Positions 28,156-38,914 of a stretch of 64,000 bases of DNA are shown here, piece by piece (the first letter of the stretch is position 1; every line of letters starts with the position of its first letter). The notes beneath the pieces are model-generated. The model did no database searches. It was not told the DNA's origin and was given only the letters and a program-made list of their open reading frames with translations. The translations under genes and the position numbers were made by a program. The stretch is from Sulfuritortus calidifontis (GTDB lineage: Bacteria; Pseudomonadota; Gammaproteobacteria; Burkholderiales; Thiobacillaceae): the NCBI RefSeq assembly GCF_003967275.1, contig NZ_AP018721.1, positions 1,054,001-1,118,000 on the forward strand. Direction: 5' to 3'.

Positions 28156-29490
28156 TCAGGCCCTGAACACGATCCCCGCCTTCAGGCCCCGGCCGGCCGC
28201 GCCGGGCAAGAGCCGCAGCTCGGCGCCATGCACCTCGGCGATGCGCTGAACGATGGACAGGCCCAGACCGCTGCCGGCCTCGCCGCTGCCGAGGACGCGG
28301 TAGAAGCGCTCGCGCACCCGGGCCCGTTCCGCCTCGGGGATGCCGGGGCCGGTGTCGACCACCCAGAGCGCGGCCCGACCCTGTTCGCGACCGATCTCCA
28401 CCCGCACGCTGCCGCCTTGGCTGCTGTAGCGCACGGCATTGTCCAGCAGGTTTCTGAGCAGGATGCGCAGCCAGGCCGGATGGCCGGTGACGGTCTGTTC
28501 CACGCCCTGCGCCAGTTCGAGCGTGATGCCCTTGGCCAGCGCCGGCGGCGCCAGTTCGGCCAGCACCTCGCGGGCCAGTTCGCGCAGCGCCACGGTCGCC
28601 ATTGGCGCCTGGGCCGCGGCATCGATGCGGGCCAGGGTGAGCAGTTGCTCGACCAGGTGGGTGGCGCGGTCGCAGCCGGCGATGGCATTGTGCAGGGCGC
28701 GGTCGCGCTCGGCCGCCTCGCCGGCGCCGAGGGCGACCTGGGCCTGGGCGCGGATGCCGGCCAGCGGCGTGCGCAGCTCGTGGGCGGCGTCGGCGGTGAA
28801 GCGGCGCTCCTGTTCCAGCGAGCGGCCGAGGCGGGCGAACAGGGTATTGAGCCGCTCGATCAGCGGCCGGGTCTCGGCCGGGTTGGCGCCGATCTCGATC
28901 GGCGCGAGATTGCCCGGCTCGCGCGCCGCGACCTCGGCGGCCAGCGCGTCCAGCGGCCGAAGGCCCTGGCGCACGGCCAGCCAGATCAGCGCCGCCAATA
29001 CCGGCAGGCCGAAGAGCAAAGGGCGCAGCAGGTTTTCCGCAAGCTCGACGGCGAGCTTGTCGCGGATGTCCAGCCGCTCGCCGACATGGATCTGGATGTG
29101 CCGGCCGGCATCGCGGGTGGAATAGACCCGCCAGCGCCGGCCGTCGAGCTCGCGTTCGCTGAAGCCTTCCTTGCGCTCGGCCAGGGGCTCGCTCGGGGCG
29201 TGCAGGGAATGCAGGCGCAACTGGCCGTCCTGCCAGATCTGGAAGGCCACCTTGCGGGCATGACGGCCGTCGCCGGCGTGTTCCAGGTCGAGCTCGTCCA
29301 GCTCGTGGCCGACCTGGGCCACCAGCAGCGAGGCGGCCTGGGCCAGATGGGCGTCGAGCAGTTCGTCGAACTCCGCGCGGGCATCGCGATAGGTAAACCA
29401 GGCCGTGGCCAGCCAGACCGCGATGATGGCGGCCAGCGCCAGCAGGACCAGGCGCGCGCGCAGGGAGAGGCGGCGTTCAGCTTGAAACAC
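28156..29490 (-). CDS. Sensor histidine kinase, QseC/PmrB-like
   Basis: About 444 residues. First transmembrane helix about 10-32 (VLLALAAIIAVWLATAWF), a periplasmic sensor of about 120 residues, and a second helix near LLFGLPVLAALIWLAV. A HAMP-like linker leads to the H-box HELRTPLAGIRAQAQ, N-box NLLDNAVRYS and G-boxes VVDTGPGIPEAE and GSGLGLSIVQRIA. It pairs with the upstream response regulator, from which it is separated by a 150-bp mobile element and a hairpin repeat. A GTG start at 29490 is chosen; a TTG at 29505 is also possible. Confidence 0.9.
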   Translation of the reverse strand: MFQAERRLSLRARLVLLALAAIIAVWLATAWFTYRDARAEFDELLDAHLAQAASLLVAQVGHELDELDLEHAGDGRHARKVAFQIWQDGQLRLHSLHAPSEPLAERKEGFSERELDGRRWRVYSTRDAGRHIQIHVGERLDIRDKLAVELAENLLRPLLFGLPVLAALIWLAVRQGLRPLDALAAEVAAREPGNLAPIEIGANPAETRPLIERLNTLFARLGRSLEQERRFTADAAHELRTPLAGIRAQAQVALGAGEAAERDRALHNAIAGCDRATHLVEQLLTLARIDAAAQAPMATVALRELAREVLAELAPPALAKGITLELAQGVEQTVTGHPAWLRILLRNLLDNAVRYSSQGGSVRVEIGREQGRAALWVVDTGPGIPEAERARVRERFYRVLGSGEAGSGLGLSIVQRIAEVHGAELRLLPGAAGRGLKAGIVFRA

Positions 29491-29507
29491 GCGAAGCGCT
29501 GCCAAAG

Positions 29508-29546
29508 CCCCCCTCTCCCCAGCGGGGAGAGGGCAGGGGTGAGGGG
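29508..29546. repeat. CCCTCACCCC-type hairpin repeat before the kinase gene
   Basis: CCCTCTCCCC-AGC-GGGGAGAGGG followed by CAGGGGTGAGGG, in the gap between the mobile element and the kinase start. Confidence 0.65.
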
Positions 29547-29603
29547 GAAACGGGCTCGGCGAAGCGCGGTTTCATGGTTTGGGGCAACTTTTCGCCATGT
29601 CCT

Positions 29604-29753
29604 TTAGCAGGCCGTTGAAAAACGTAGCGAGGATGGCCAGATGCAAGGCGCACGGAGCGCAGCGACCGAGACATATCAAATAGATAGGCGAGGGAGCGAG
29701 CACCGCGCAACGCCGCAGATGGCCCACCGCAGTAGTTTTTCAACGGCCTGTTA
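29604..29753. mobile_element. MITE-like TA-bounded palindromic element, copy 2
   Basis: 150 bases with ends GCAGGCCGTTGAAAAAC and GTTTTTCAACGGCCTGT, each next to TA. It lies between the response regulator and its kinase. Its right end supplies the TAA stop of the regulator gene (29751-29753), so the insertion has fixed the C-terminus of that protein. Confidence 0.75.
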
Positions 29754-30419
29754 GCCATGAGCGTCCTTGGCGATCAGATAGCCGACGCCGCGCACGGTCT
29801 GGATCAGCCTGGCGTCGAGCTTGCGCCGCAGATGGTGGATGTAGACCTCGACCGCGTTGCTCTCGATCTCCTCGCCCCAGGCATAGAGCGCTTCCTCGAT
29901 CTGGGGCCGGGTGAGCACGCGGCCGGCGTGGAGCAGGAGGGCGTGGAGCAGGGCGAACTCGCGCGCCGACAGTTCCACCGGCTGGCCCTGAAAGCTGACC
30001 CGGTGCGCGGCGGGGTCGAGCTCGACGCCCTGCGCTTTCAGCACCGGCACGGGCTGGCCGCCGGCACGGCGGATCAGGGCGCGCAGGCGGGCGGCGAGCT
30101 CGCCCATGTCGAAGGGCTTGACCAGGTAGTCGTCGGCGCCGGCATCGAGCCCGGCGATGCGGTCTTCGATGGCATCGCGGGCGGTGAGGATGAGCACCGG
30201 GGTCGTGTCGCCCCGGCCACGCAGCCCGCGCAGCACCTCCAGCCCGGAGCGCCTGGGCAGGCCGAGGTCGAGCACCACCGCGGCATAGGCCCCGGCGGCG
30301 AGCGCGGCCTCGGCGGCGGCACCATCGCGCACCCAGTCGGCGGCGTAGCCGGCCTGGCGCAGGCCGTTCTGCACGGCATCGCCCAGCAGGGCATCGTCCT
30401 CCACCACCAACAAGCGCAT
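29751..30419 (-). CDS. OmpR-family response regulator, QseB/PmrA-like
   Basis: 222 residues. Receiver domain with acidic pocket VVEDD and phosphoacceptor VLDLGLPRRSG (Asp51), switch residues LTARD and KPFDMGEL. C-terminal winged helix with SAREFALLHALLLHAGRVLT and VEVYIHHLRRKLD. The ATG at 30419 has GGAG nine bases upstream. It is downstream of the cytochrome b561 gene on the same strand. The stop codon belongs to the adjacent mobile element. QseB/PmrA relatives bind YTTAAK-N5-YTTAAK direct repeats, and such a site is present before the SHP gene. Confidence 0.92.
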   Translation of the reverse strand: MRLLVVEDDALLGDAVQNGLRQAGYAADWVRDGAAAEAALAAGAYAAVVLDLGLPRRSGLEVLRGLRGRGDTTPVLILTARDAIEDRIAGLDAGADDYLVKPFDMGELAARLRALIRRAGGQPVPVLKAQGVELDPAAHRVSFQGQPVELSAREFALLHALLLHAGRVLTRPQIEEALYAWGEEIESNAVEVYIHHLRRKLDARLIQTVRGVGYLIAKDAHG

Positions 30420-30456
30420 GCCTATTTTCTCCATTCAATCGAGCAATCGCAGATAT

Positions 30457-30534
30457 CCCTCATCCCCGGCCCTTCCCCCGGAGGGGAAAGGGTGAAATGC
30501 CCCTCTCCCTCTGGGAGAGGGGTAGGGGTGAGGG
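30457..30534. repeat. Double CCCTCACCCC-type hairpin repeat
   Basis: CCCTCATCCCCGGCCCTTCCC with CCGGAGGGGAAAGGG, then CCCCTCTCCCTCTGGGAGAGGGG with TAGGGGTGAGGG. It lies between the cytochrome b561 and response regulator genes. Confidence 0.65.
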
Positions 30535-30593
30535 AACCGTGCATCGATACTGGCTTGTGGCCGGATTCGCCTATCCAGCTCCGGCTTTCAGGT

Positions 30594-31265
30594 TCAGTCG
30601 CCGTGTTCCGCGTGCTCTTCAGCATGGCCGCCGTCGACCGGCGGCGTCGCCACGCTCGGGTAGACGGCCCAGAAGGCCGCCACCGCTGCTGCCAGCAACA
30701 GCCCCAGCCAGGCATGGCCGCGCCGGATGCCGCTGCCGGCCTCGCCCTGCTTATAGCCGGTAACCATGGCGCGGGCCAGGTTCTCCCGGTGTTGCAGGCA
30801 GCCGAGCACCACGCCGGCGATATGCGCCAGCACCAGGACAAGCATGCCATTGGCGGCGATTTCGTGGAACTCCTCGAGCCATTCGCCGCCCAGCTCGTAA
30901 TCCATGGCGATGCCCGAGCCGGCCGTGGCCAGGCCCAGGCCGAGCAGGCCGAAGATGGCCAGGGCGCCGGCCGGGTTGTGGCCGAGGTAGTGCGCGGGCC
31001 GGTTGGCCAGCATGGCCTTGATATAGGCCCAGGTCTTCCCCGGCCCGAACAGGAAGGACCGGAACCGCGCGTAGCGGCTGCCGGCCAGGCCCCAGATCAG
31101 GCGAAAGCCGATCAGGCCGGCGAGGGTGTAGCCGAGGGTGAAGTGGATCAGGCGCCAGCGCTCGGAATCGCCCGTGAGCCAGGCGCCGACGAAGGCGGCC
31201 GCCAGCAGCCAGTGGAACACCCGGGTCGGGATGTCCCAGACCAGAACCTTGGTGGTGTCTGCCAT
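30594..31265 (-). CDS. Cytochrome b561-family membrane protein
   Basis: 223 residues with four to five hydrophobic helices. VWDIPTRVFHWLLAAAFVGAWL, IHFTLGYTLAGLIGFRLIWG and FHEIAANGMLVLVLAHIAG carry the histidines expected to bind two b-type haems. A His-rich tail ends the protein. It would pass quinol electrons to the periplasmic cytochromes encoded just upstream (DHC and SHP), as in known SHP clusters. Confidence 0.9.
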   Translation of the reverse strand: MADTTKVLVWDIPTRVFHWLLAAAFVGAWLTGDSERWRLIHFTLGYTLAGLIGFRLIWGLAGSRYARFRSFLFGPGKTWAYIKAMLANRPAHYLGHNPAGALAIFGLLGLGLATAGSGIAMDYELGGEWLEEFHEIAANGMLVLVLAHIAGVVLGCLQHRENLARAMVTGYKQGEAGSGIRRGHAWLGLLLAAAVAAFWAVYPSVATPPVDGGHAEEHAEHGD

Positions 31266-31278
31266 GATTTTTTTGCTC

Positions 31279-31749
31279 CTATCTCGGCAGGCGCAGGCTG
31301 CGCTCGCTGTAATCGCCGGCCTCGGCCTTTTGGTGGCAGGCGGCGCAGTTGGCCGGGCTCTTCACGCGGGCATCTTTCCACAACCTGGCCGGCACCTCGT
31401 CGTGTTCGTGGCGGAACCAGTTCGTCTCGGTGATGCGCTGCAAGGGCTTGCCGTCGCGGTCGAGGGCGGCGCGGCGGCCGGCGTTGGCCGTGAGGAAATT
31501 CAGGATTTCCTTGGCCTGCGCGGCCTCCAAACTGGCATCGGTGCCGAAGTGGCGGTCGAGCGTATTCATCATCTCGCGCCAGGATGCCGCCGGCAGCAGG
31601 CTGGGCGGGTAGGCGACATGACAAGTGCCGCATTCCTTCTGCCAGGTGGCGTTGTGGCCGGCCGGGCGCAACTCGTCGGCCTGGGCCGACTGGGTGGCGA
31701 GGCCGGCGAGCAGGAGCAGGGCGCACAGGGGCTTGGACAGTTTGGTCAT
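31279..31749 (-). CDS. Dihaem cytochrome c (DHC family)
   Basis: 156 residues with a signal peptide (PLCALLLLAGLATQSAQA) and two haem sites, CGTCH near residue 40 and CAACH near 138. SLLPAASWREMMNTLDRHFG is characteristic of the DHC family. DHC is the proposed electron donor of SHP. It is followed by the cytochrome b561 gene with a 13-base gap. Confidence 0.92.
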   Translation of the reverse strand: MTKLSKPLCALLLLAGLATQSAQADELRPAGHNATWQKECGTCHVAYPPSLLPAASWREMMNTLDRHFGTDASLEAAQAKEILNFLTANAGRRAALDRDGKPLQRITETNWFRHEHDEVPARLWKDARVKSPANCAACHQKAEAGDYSERSLRLPR

Positions 31750-31760
31750 GGCGGTCTCCT

Positions 31761-32171
31761 TCAGGGTTTGACGGTCATCAGGTAACTCAGCACGTCGCCC
31801 TTTTCCTGGGCGGTGCAGAGGCGGTCGAGGACGTCGTTGCAGTTGCGCTTGAACCACTTCTCCACCTGCCGGCGGCTGGTGAAGCGCTCGGCGTTGGCCT
31901 GCGGCGCCAGCGGCTCGATGCGCTTGCCGGTGACGGCGTGGCGGCCGGTCTGGCCGGGCCGTTCGGTGTGACAGCTGGCGCAGCTCCATTCGCCGCCATG
32001 ACGGGTCTTGAAGAACTGTTCGCCGCGCTGGGCGGAGAAACCTTTGAAATTGGCGTCGGCCGCCAGGGCCTCTTTGGCGAAACCGGCGAGGAAATCGTTC
32101 GGCGTTTCGGCCCGGGCACCGGCGGCCAGCAGCAGGCCGGCGGCCAGCAGAAGGGTGTGACGGGTGGACAT
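31761..32171 (-). CDS. SHP-type monohaem cytochrome c (DUF1924 family)
   Basis: 136 residues. Signal peptide (LLLAAGLLLAAGARA), one haem site CASCH near residue 64, then FKRNCNDVLDRLCTAQEKGD. Sphaeroides haem protein binds oxygen and reacts with nitric oxide and nucleophiles at a haem whose distal ligand is an asparagine. The Asn of KRNCND is a candidate. The C-terminal cysteines may form a disulfide as in SHP. The SHP-DHC-b561 gene order is complete here and followed by a two-component system, an arrangement reported for SHP clusters. Confidence 0.9.
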   Translation of the reverse strand: MSTRHTLLLAAGLLLAAGARAETPNDFLAGFAKEALAADANFKGFSAQRGEQFFKTRHGGEWSCASCHTERPGQTGRHAVTGKRIEPLAPQANAERFTSRRQVEKWFKRNCNDVLDRLCTAQEKGDVLSYLMTVKP

Positions 32172-32221
32172 GATGTGGCTCCTCGTATGGGTGGCGACGG
32201 AGCGCAGATTAGGCGGCGAAG

Positions 32222-32238
32222 ATTAAGGCGGGCTTAAA
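32222..32238 (-). promoter_or_regulatory. PmrA/QseB-box-like direct repeat upstream of SHP
   Basis: On the minus strand TTTAAG-CCCGC-CTTAAT matches the YTTAAK-N5-YTTAAK consensus of PmrA/QseB boxes exactly. It lies about 50 bases before the SHP start. A third partial half-site (TAATC) follows. The two-component regulator encoded at the end of the same cluster is the obvious candidate to bind. Confidence 0.6.
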
Positions 32239-32252
32239 CCCAGATTGTCCAT

Positions 32253-32327
32253 TAGCAGGCCGTTGAAAAACTACTGCGGTGGGCCATCTGCGGCGTTGCG
32301 CGGTGCTGGCTTCGGCCGCTTCGCTTA
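32253..32327. mobile_element. MITE-like TA-bounded element, copy 3 (truncated)
   Basis: TA followed by GCAGGCCGTTGAAAAACTAC. Identical to copy 1 for about 75 bases and then diverges; the other end is missing. Confidence 0.7.
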
Positions 32328-33118
32328 TTGATCCGAAACAAATGTATTTGACCCTTCCCCACCGGGATACCGAAGAATGGAGGCTTATCGGAGGACAGGG
32401 TGAGAAAGAGGGTGCCCGACAGGGCGCCTTTCGGCACCCATTCCCTCACCCGGCTTCGCCACCCTCTCCCGGTGGGAGAGGGTAAGTAAAGTGGATTCGT
32501 TTCCCCTCGATAAAGGCATGGTTTGGCGAAGAAGGGATGGCTCGGTGCGCTTGGGCGCATCCCGCGTCCCTGCGCTGCGCTCCGGGACCGCACCTTCGGT
32601 GCGTTCAGCCGAGCTGTGCATCGTGGTGGCTCCGGCCGCTGTTGCACAGCTTAACGTTCGCTGTGCTCACGTTAGCCTGCGCCGCAACAAGCCGCTTCGC
32701 GGCGTGTTGTCGAACCCGAGGGGGTTCTCATCAGCCCCCCGCTCACCAAACAACAAAGCCGACCAGTGGCCGGCTTTCTTGTTTGGCGGAGAGGGGGGGA
32801 TTGCTCGGGCTGCGCTTGGGCGCATCCCTCGTCCCTGCGCTGCGCTCCGGGACCGCACCTTCGGTGCGTCCAGCCGAGCAGTGCTCGGCTGTCGAACCCG
32901 AGGGGGTTCTCATCAGCCCCCCGCTCACCAAACAACAAAGCCGACCAGAGGCCGGCTTTCTTGTTTGGCGGAGAGGGGGGGATTGCTCGGGCTGCGCTTG
33001 GGCGCATCCCTCGTCCCTGCGCTGCGCTCCGGGACCGCACCTTCGGTGCGTCCAGCCGAGCAGTGCTCGGCTGTCGAACCCGAGGGGGTTCTCATCAGCC
33101 CCCCGCTCACCAAACAAC
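32328..33118. repeat. Non-coding repeat region with tandem copies of the tRNA-Ser 3' end and terminator
   Basis: No credible gene is seen. A CCCTCACCC-type hairpin lies at 32443-32483. From about 32540 a GC-rich segment recurs. Two complete 182-base units carry the last 19 bases of the tRNA gene (32784 and 32966, against 33148 in the true gene), a GC-rich spacer, and a copy of the tRNA terminator (32755, 32937 and 33119). In the partial copies the identity stops within the T-loop. Long open frames here result from the repeats. Confidence 0.85.
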
Positions 33119-33141
33119 AAAGCCGACCAGAGGCCGGCTTT
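33119..33141 (-). terminator. Terminator of tRNA-Ser
   Basis: AAAGCCGGCC-TCT-GGTCGGCTTT on the minus strand, followed by GTTGTTT. Two extra copies lie 182 and 364 bases further on. Confidence 0.75.
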
Positions 33142-33147
33142 CTTGTT

Positions 33148-33238
33148 TGGCGGAGAGGGGGGGATTCGAACCCCCGATACGGGAGACCCATATGCCGGAT
33201 TTCGAATCCGGTGCATTCGACCACTCTGCCACCTCTCC
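33148..33238 (-). tRNA. tRNA-Ser (anticodon CGA)
   Basis: 91 bases including an encoded CCA. Acceptor stem GGAGAGG/CCTCTCC with discriminator G. The anticodon loop TTCGAAA is held by CCGGA/TCCGG, and the long variable arm typical of tRNA-Ser follows (TGGGTCTCCCGTA). T-arm GGGGGTTCGAATCCCCC. It decodes UCG. The serS gene lies 1.6 kb away. Confidence 0.96.
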
Positions 33239-33442
33239 AGATGACTTGTTCATGGCCGGGTCGGGACGGCCGCGAAAAGCTGGGCAGTATAGTGGCCGCG
33301 GCCGGCTAGTTCAAGTCGCGCCGCGCTTCTACGCGGTTTTCCGGGTTTTTCCGGGCCGGGCCGGGCACCTATAATCGGGGTCCGGTCGCCGGTTTCTTGA
33401 CGGCTGCTAGGCGTAAACCCGAAAGGCGGTGTTCTGACTGTC

Positions 33443-34828
33443 ATGAAGTATCCAGGAAGCCAGAAGCACGGCATCTCGTACCCGCTGCGCAGCATCGGTG
33501 CCGCGCTGTTGGCGCTGCTGCTGGCTGCGTGCGGCCCCAAGCCGATCGAGGGTCCGGAGCAGACCGGCATCCTGGTCGTGGTCACCCGGAGCAGCCCCTC
33601 CACCTATTACATCAGTCCTTCCGGTCAGCCGACCGGTTTCGAGTACGACCTGGTCAGCCGTTTCGCCGAGGCCAACGGTTGGCGGCTTCGGGTCGAGGCG
33701 GTGGCCAGCCTCGACGAGTTGTTCGAGCGCATCGACAACGGCACCGCCCACGTCGCCGCCGCCGGCCTGACCGCGACGCCGGCGCGCGATCTCAAGTACA
33801 CCCTGGGGCCGAAATATGCCGAGGTGACCGAGCAGATCATCTGCCGCAGCGAAAAGGACCTGCCCAAGCGGCCCAAGGACCTGGCCGGCAAGCGGATCGA
33901 GGTGGTGGCCAACAGCAGCCATGTCGACGCCCTCTGGTGGCTGCGTCTGCGCCACCCCAGTCTGAAGTGGTCTGAGGTTTCGGCGAACGGCGAGGATGAA
34001 TTGCTCGAACGGGTGCAAAGCGGCCTGTCCGATTGCACCGTGGCCGATTCGACCGCCTTTACCATCGCCCGCCACTTCTACCCCGACCTCGGCGTCGCCA
34101 TGGAACTGGGCAAGCCGCGTCCGCTGGTTTGGCTGATGCCGAAAAACACGCCGCTCGCGCTATCGAAAAAGCTGGAAGAATTTTTCGCCGCGCTGAAAAA
34201 GAGCGGTGAACTCAAGCAACTGCAGGAGCGCTATTTCGGTCATATCCAGCGCCTGGAAGAGGCCGACGTGCGCGGCATCCTGGAGCGGCGCACCAGCCTG
34301 CTGGTTCGCTACAGGCCGCTGTTCCAGCAGGCGCAGATGGAGACCGGGCTCGACTGGCGCTTCCTCGCGGCCCTGGCTTATCAGGAATCGCACTGGGATC
34401 CGAACGCGACTTCGCCGACCGGCGTGCGTGGCATGATGATGCTGACCGGCGAGACGGCCGACCGCCTGGGCGTGAAGAACCGCCTGGACCCCCTGGAGAG
34501 CATCCTCGGCGGGGCCCGCTACGTGCTGACCTTGAAAGAAGGGCTGCCGGTGCGCATCCCCGAGCCGGACCGGACTTGGATGGCGCTGGCCGCCTACAAC
34601 ATGGGCATGGCCCACCTGGAGGATGCCCGGCGGCTGACGGCGAGTCTGGGCAAGAACCCGGATGCCTGGAAGGATGTGAAGGACGTGCTGCCCCTGCTGG
34701 CGCAGTCGGCCTATCAGGACAAGCTCAAGTTTGGTTTCGCCCGCGGCGGCGAGGCGCGCTATCTGGCGGAGAACGTGCGCATCTACTACGACATCCTGCT
34801 CAAGTACGAGCCGGCCTACCAGCCGTAA
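33443..34828 (+). CDS. mltF: Membrane-bound lytic murein transglycosylase F
   Basis: 461-residue lipoprotein that cleaves peptidoglycan. Lipobox LLLAAC puts the modified cysteine at residue 30. Residues about 45-270 form an SBP-type (ABC amino-acid-binding) domain (PTGFEYDLVSRFAEANGW). Residues about 290-450 form a soluble-lytic-transglycosylase domain with the catalytic Glu in ALAYQESHWDPNATSPTGV, plus AAYNMGMAHLEDAR. Domain order and length match MltF. The stop is 9 bases from the convergent serS stop. Confidence 0.94.
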   Translation: MKYPGSQKHGISYPLRSIGAALLALLLAACGPKPIEGPEQTGILVVVTRSSPSTYYISPSGQPTGFEYDLVSRFAEANGWRLRVEAVASLDELFERIDNGTAHVAAAGLTATPARDLKYTLGPKYAEVTEQIICRSEKDLPKRPKDLAGKRIEVVANSSHVDALWWLRLRHPSLKWSEVSANGEDELLERVQSGLSDCTVADSTAFTIARHFYPDLGVAMELGKPRPLVWLMPKNTPLALSKKLEEFFAALKKSGELKQLQERYFGHIQRLEEADVRGILERRTSLLVRYRPLFQQAQMETGLDWRFLAALAYQESHWDPNATSPTGVRGMMMLTGETADRLGVKNRLDPLESILGGARYVLTLKEGLPVRIPEPDRTWMALAAYNMGMAHLEDARRLTASLGKNPDAWKDVKDVLPLLAQSAYQDKLKFGFARGGEARYLAENVRIYYDILLKYEPAYQP

Positions 34829-34837
34829 GGCTTACGC

Positions 34838-36199
<1,362 letters not shown>

Positions 36200-36213
36200 T
36201 TAGCCGGGAGAAT

Positions 36214-38847
<2,634 letters not shown>

Positions 38848-38914
38848 GGCGGCAGTTTAGCGCAGCCTTGCCGACCGATTCGGCCGCTGGTTCGAATGAA
38901 CCGGCCGGTCCTGG

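Noticed and set aside
28156-30419. Two-component system as the TctDE regulator of the tricarboxylate transporter
   Set aside because: It is 20 kb from tctCBA, adjoins the SHP cluster, and has a matching operator there.
32651-32678. TTAAC...GTTAGCC pair resembling a short attC
   Set aside because: Boxes are only about 28 bases apart with no proper stem; the similar piece inside element copy 1 suggests it belongs to a dispersed repeat.
32784-32984. Additional tRNA genes in the repeat units
   Set aside because: Only the last 19 bases of the tRNA are present in each unit; no anticodon or D-arm.
32537-33374. Overlapping open frames in the repeat region before tRNA-Ser
   Set aside because: They owe their length to the 182-base repeats and run through the tRNA gene; no ribosome sites and repeated peptides only.
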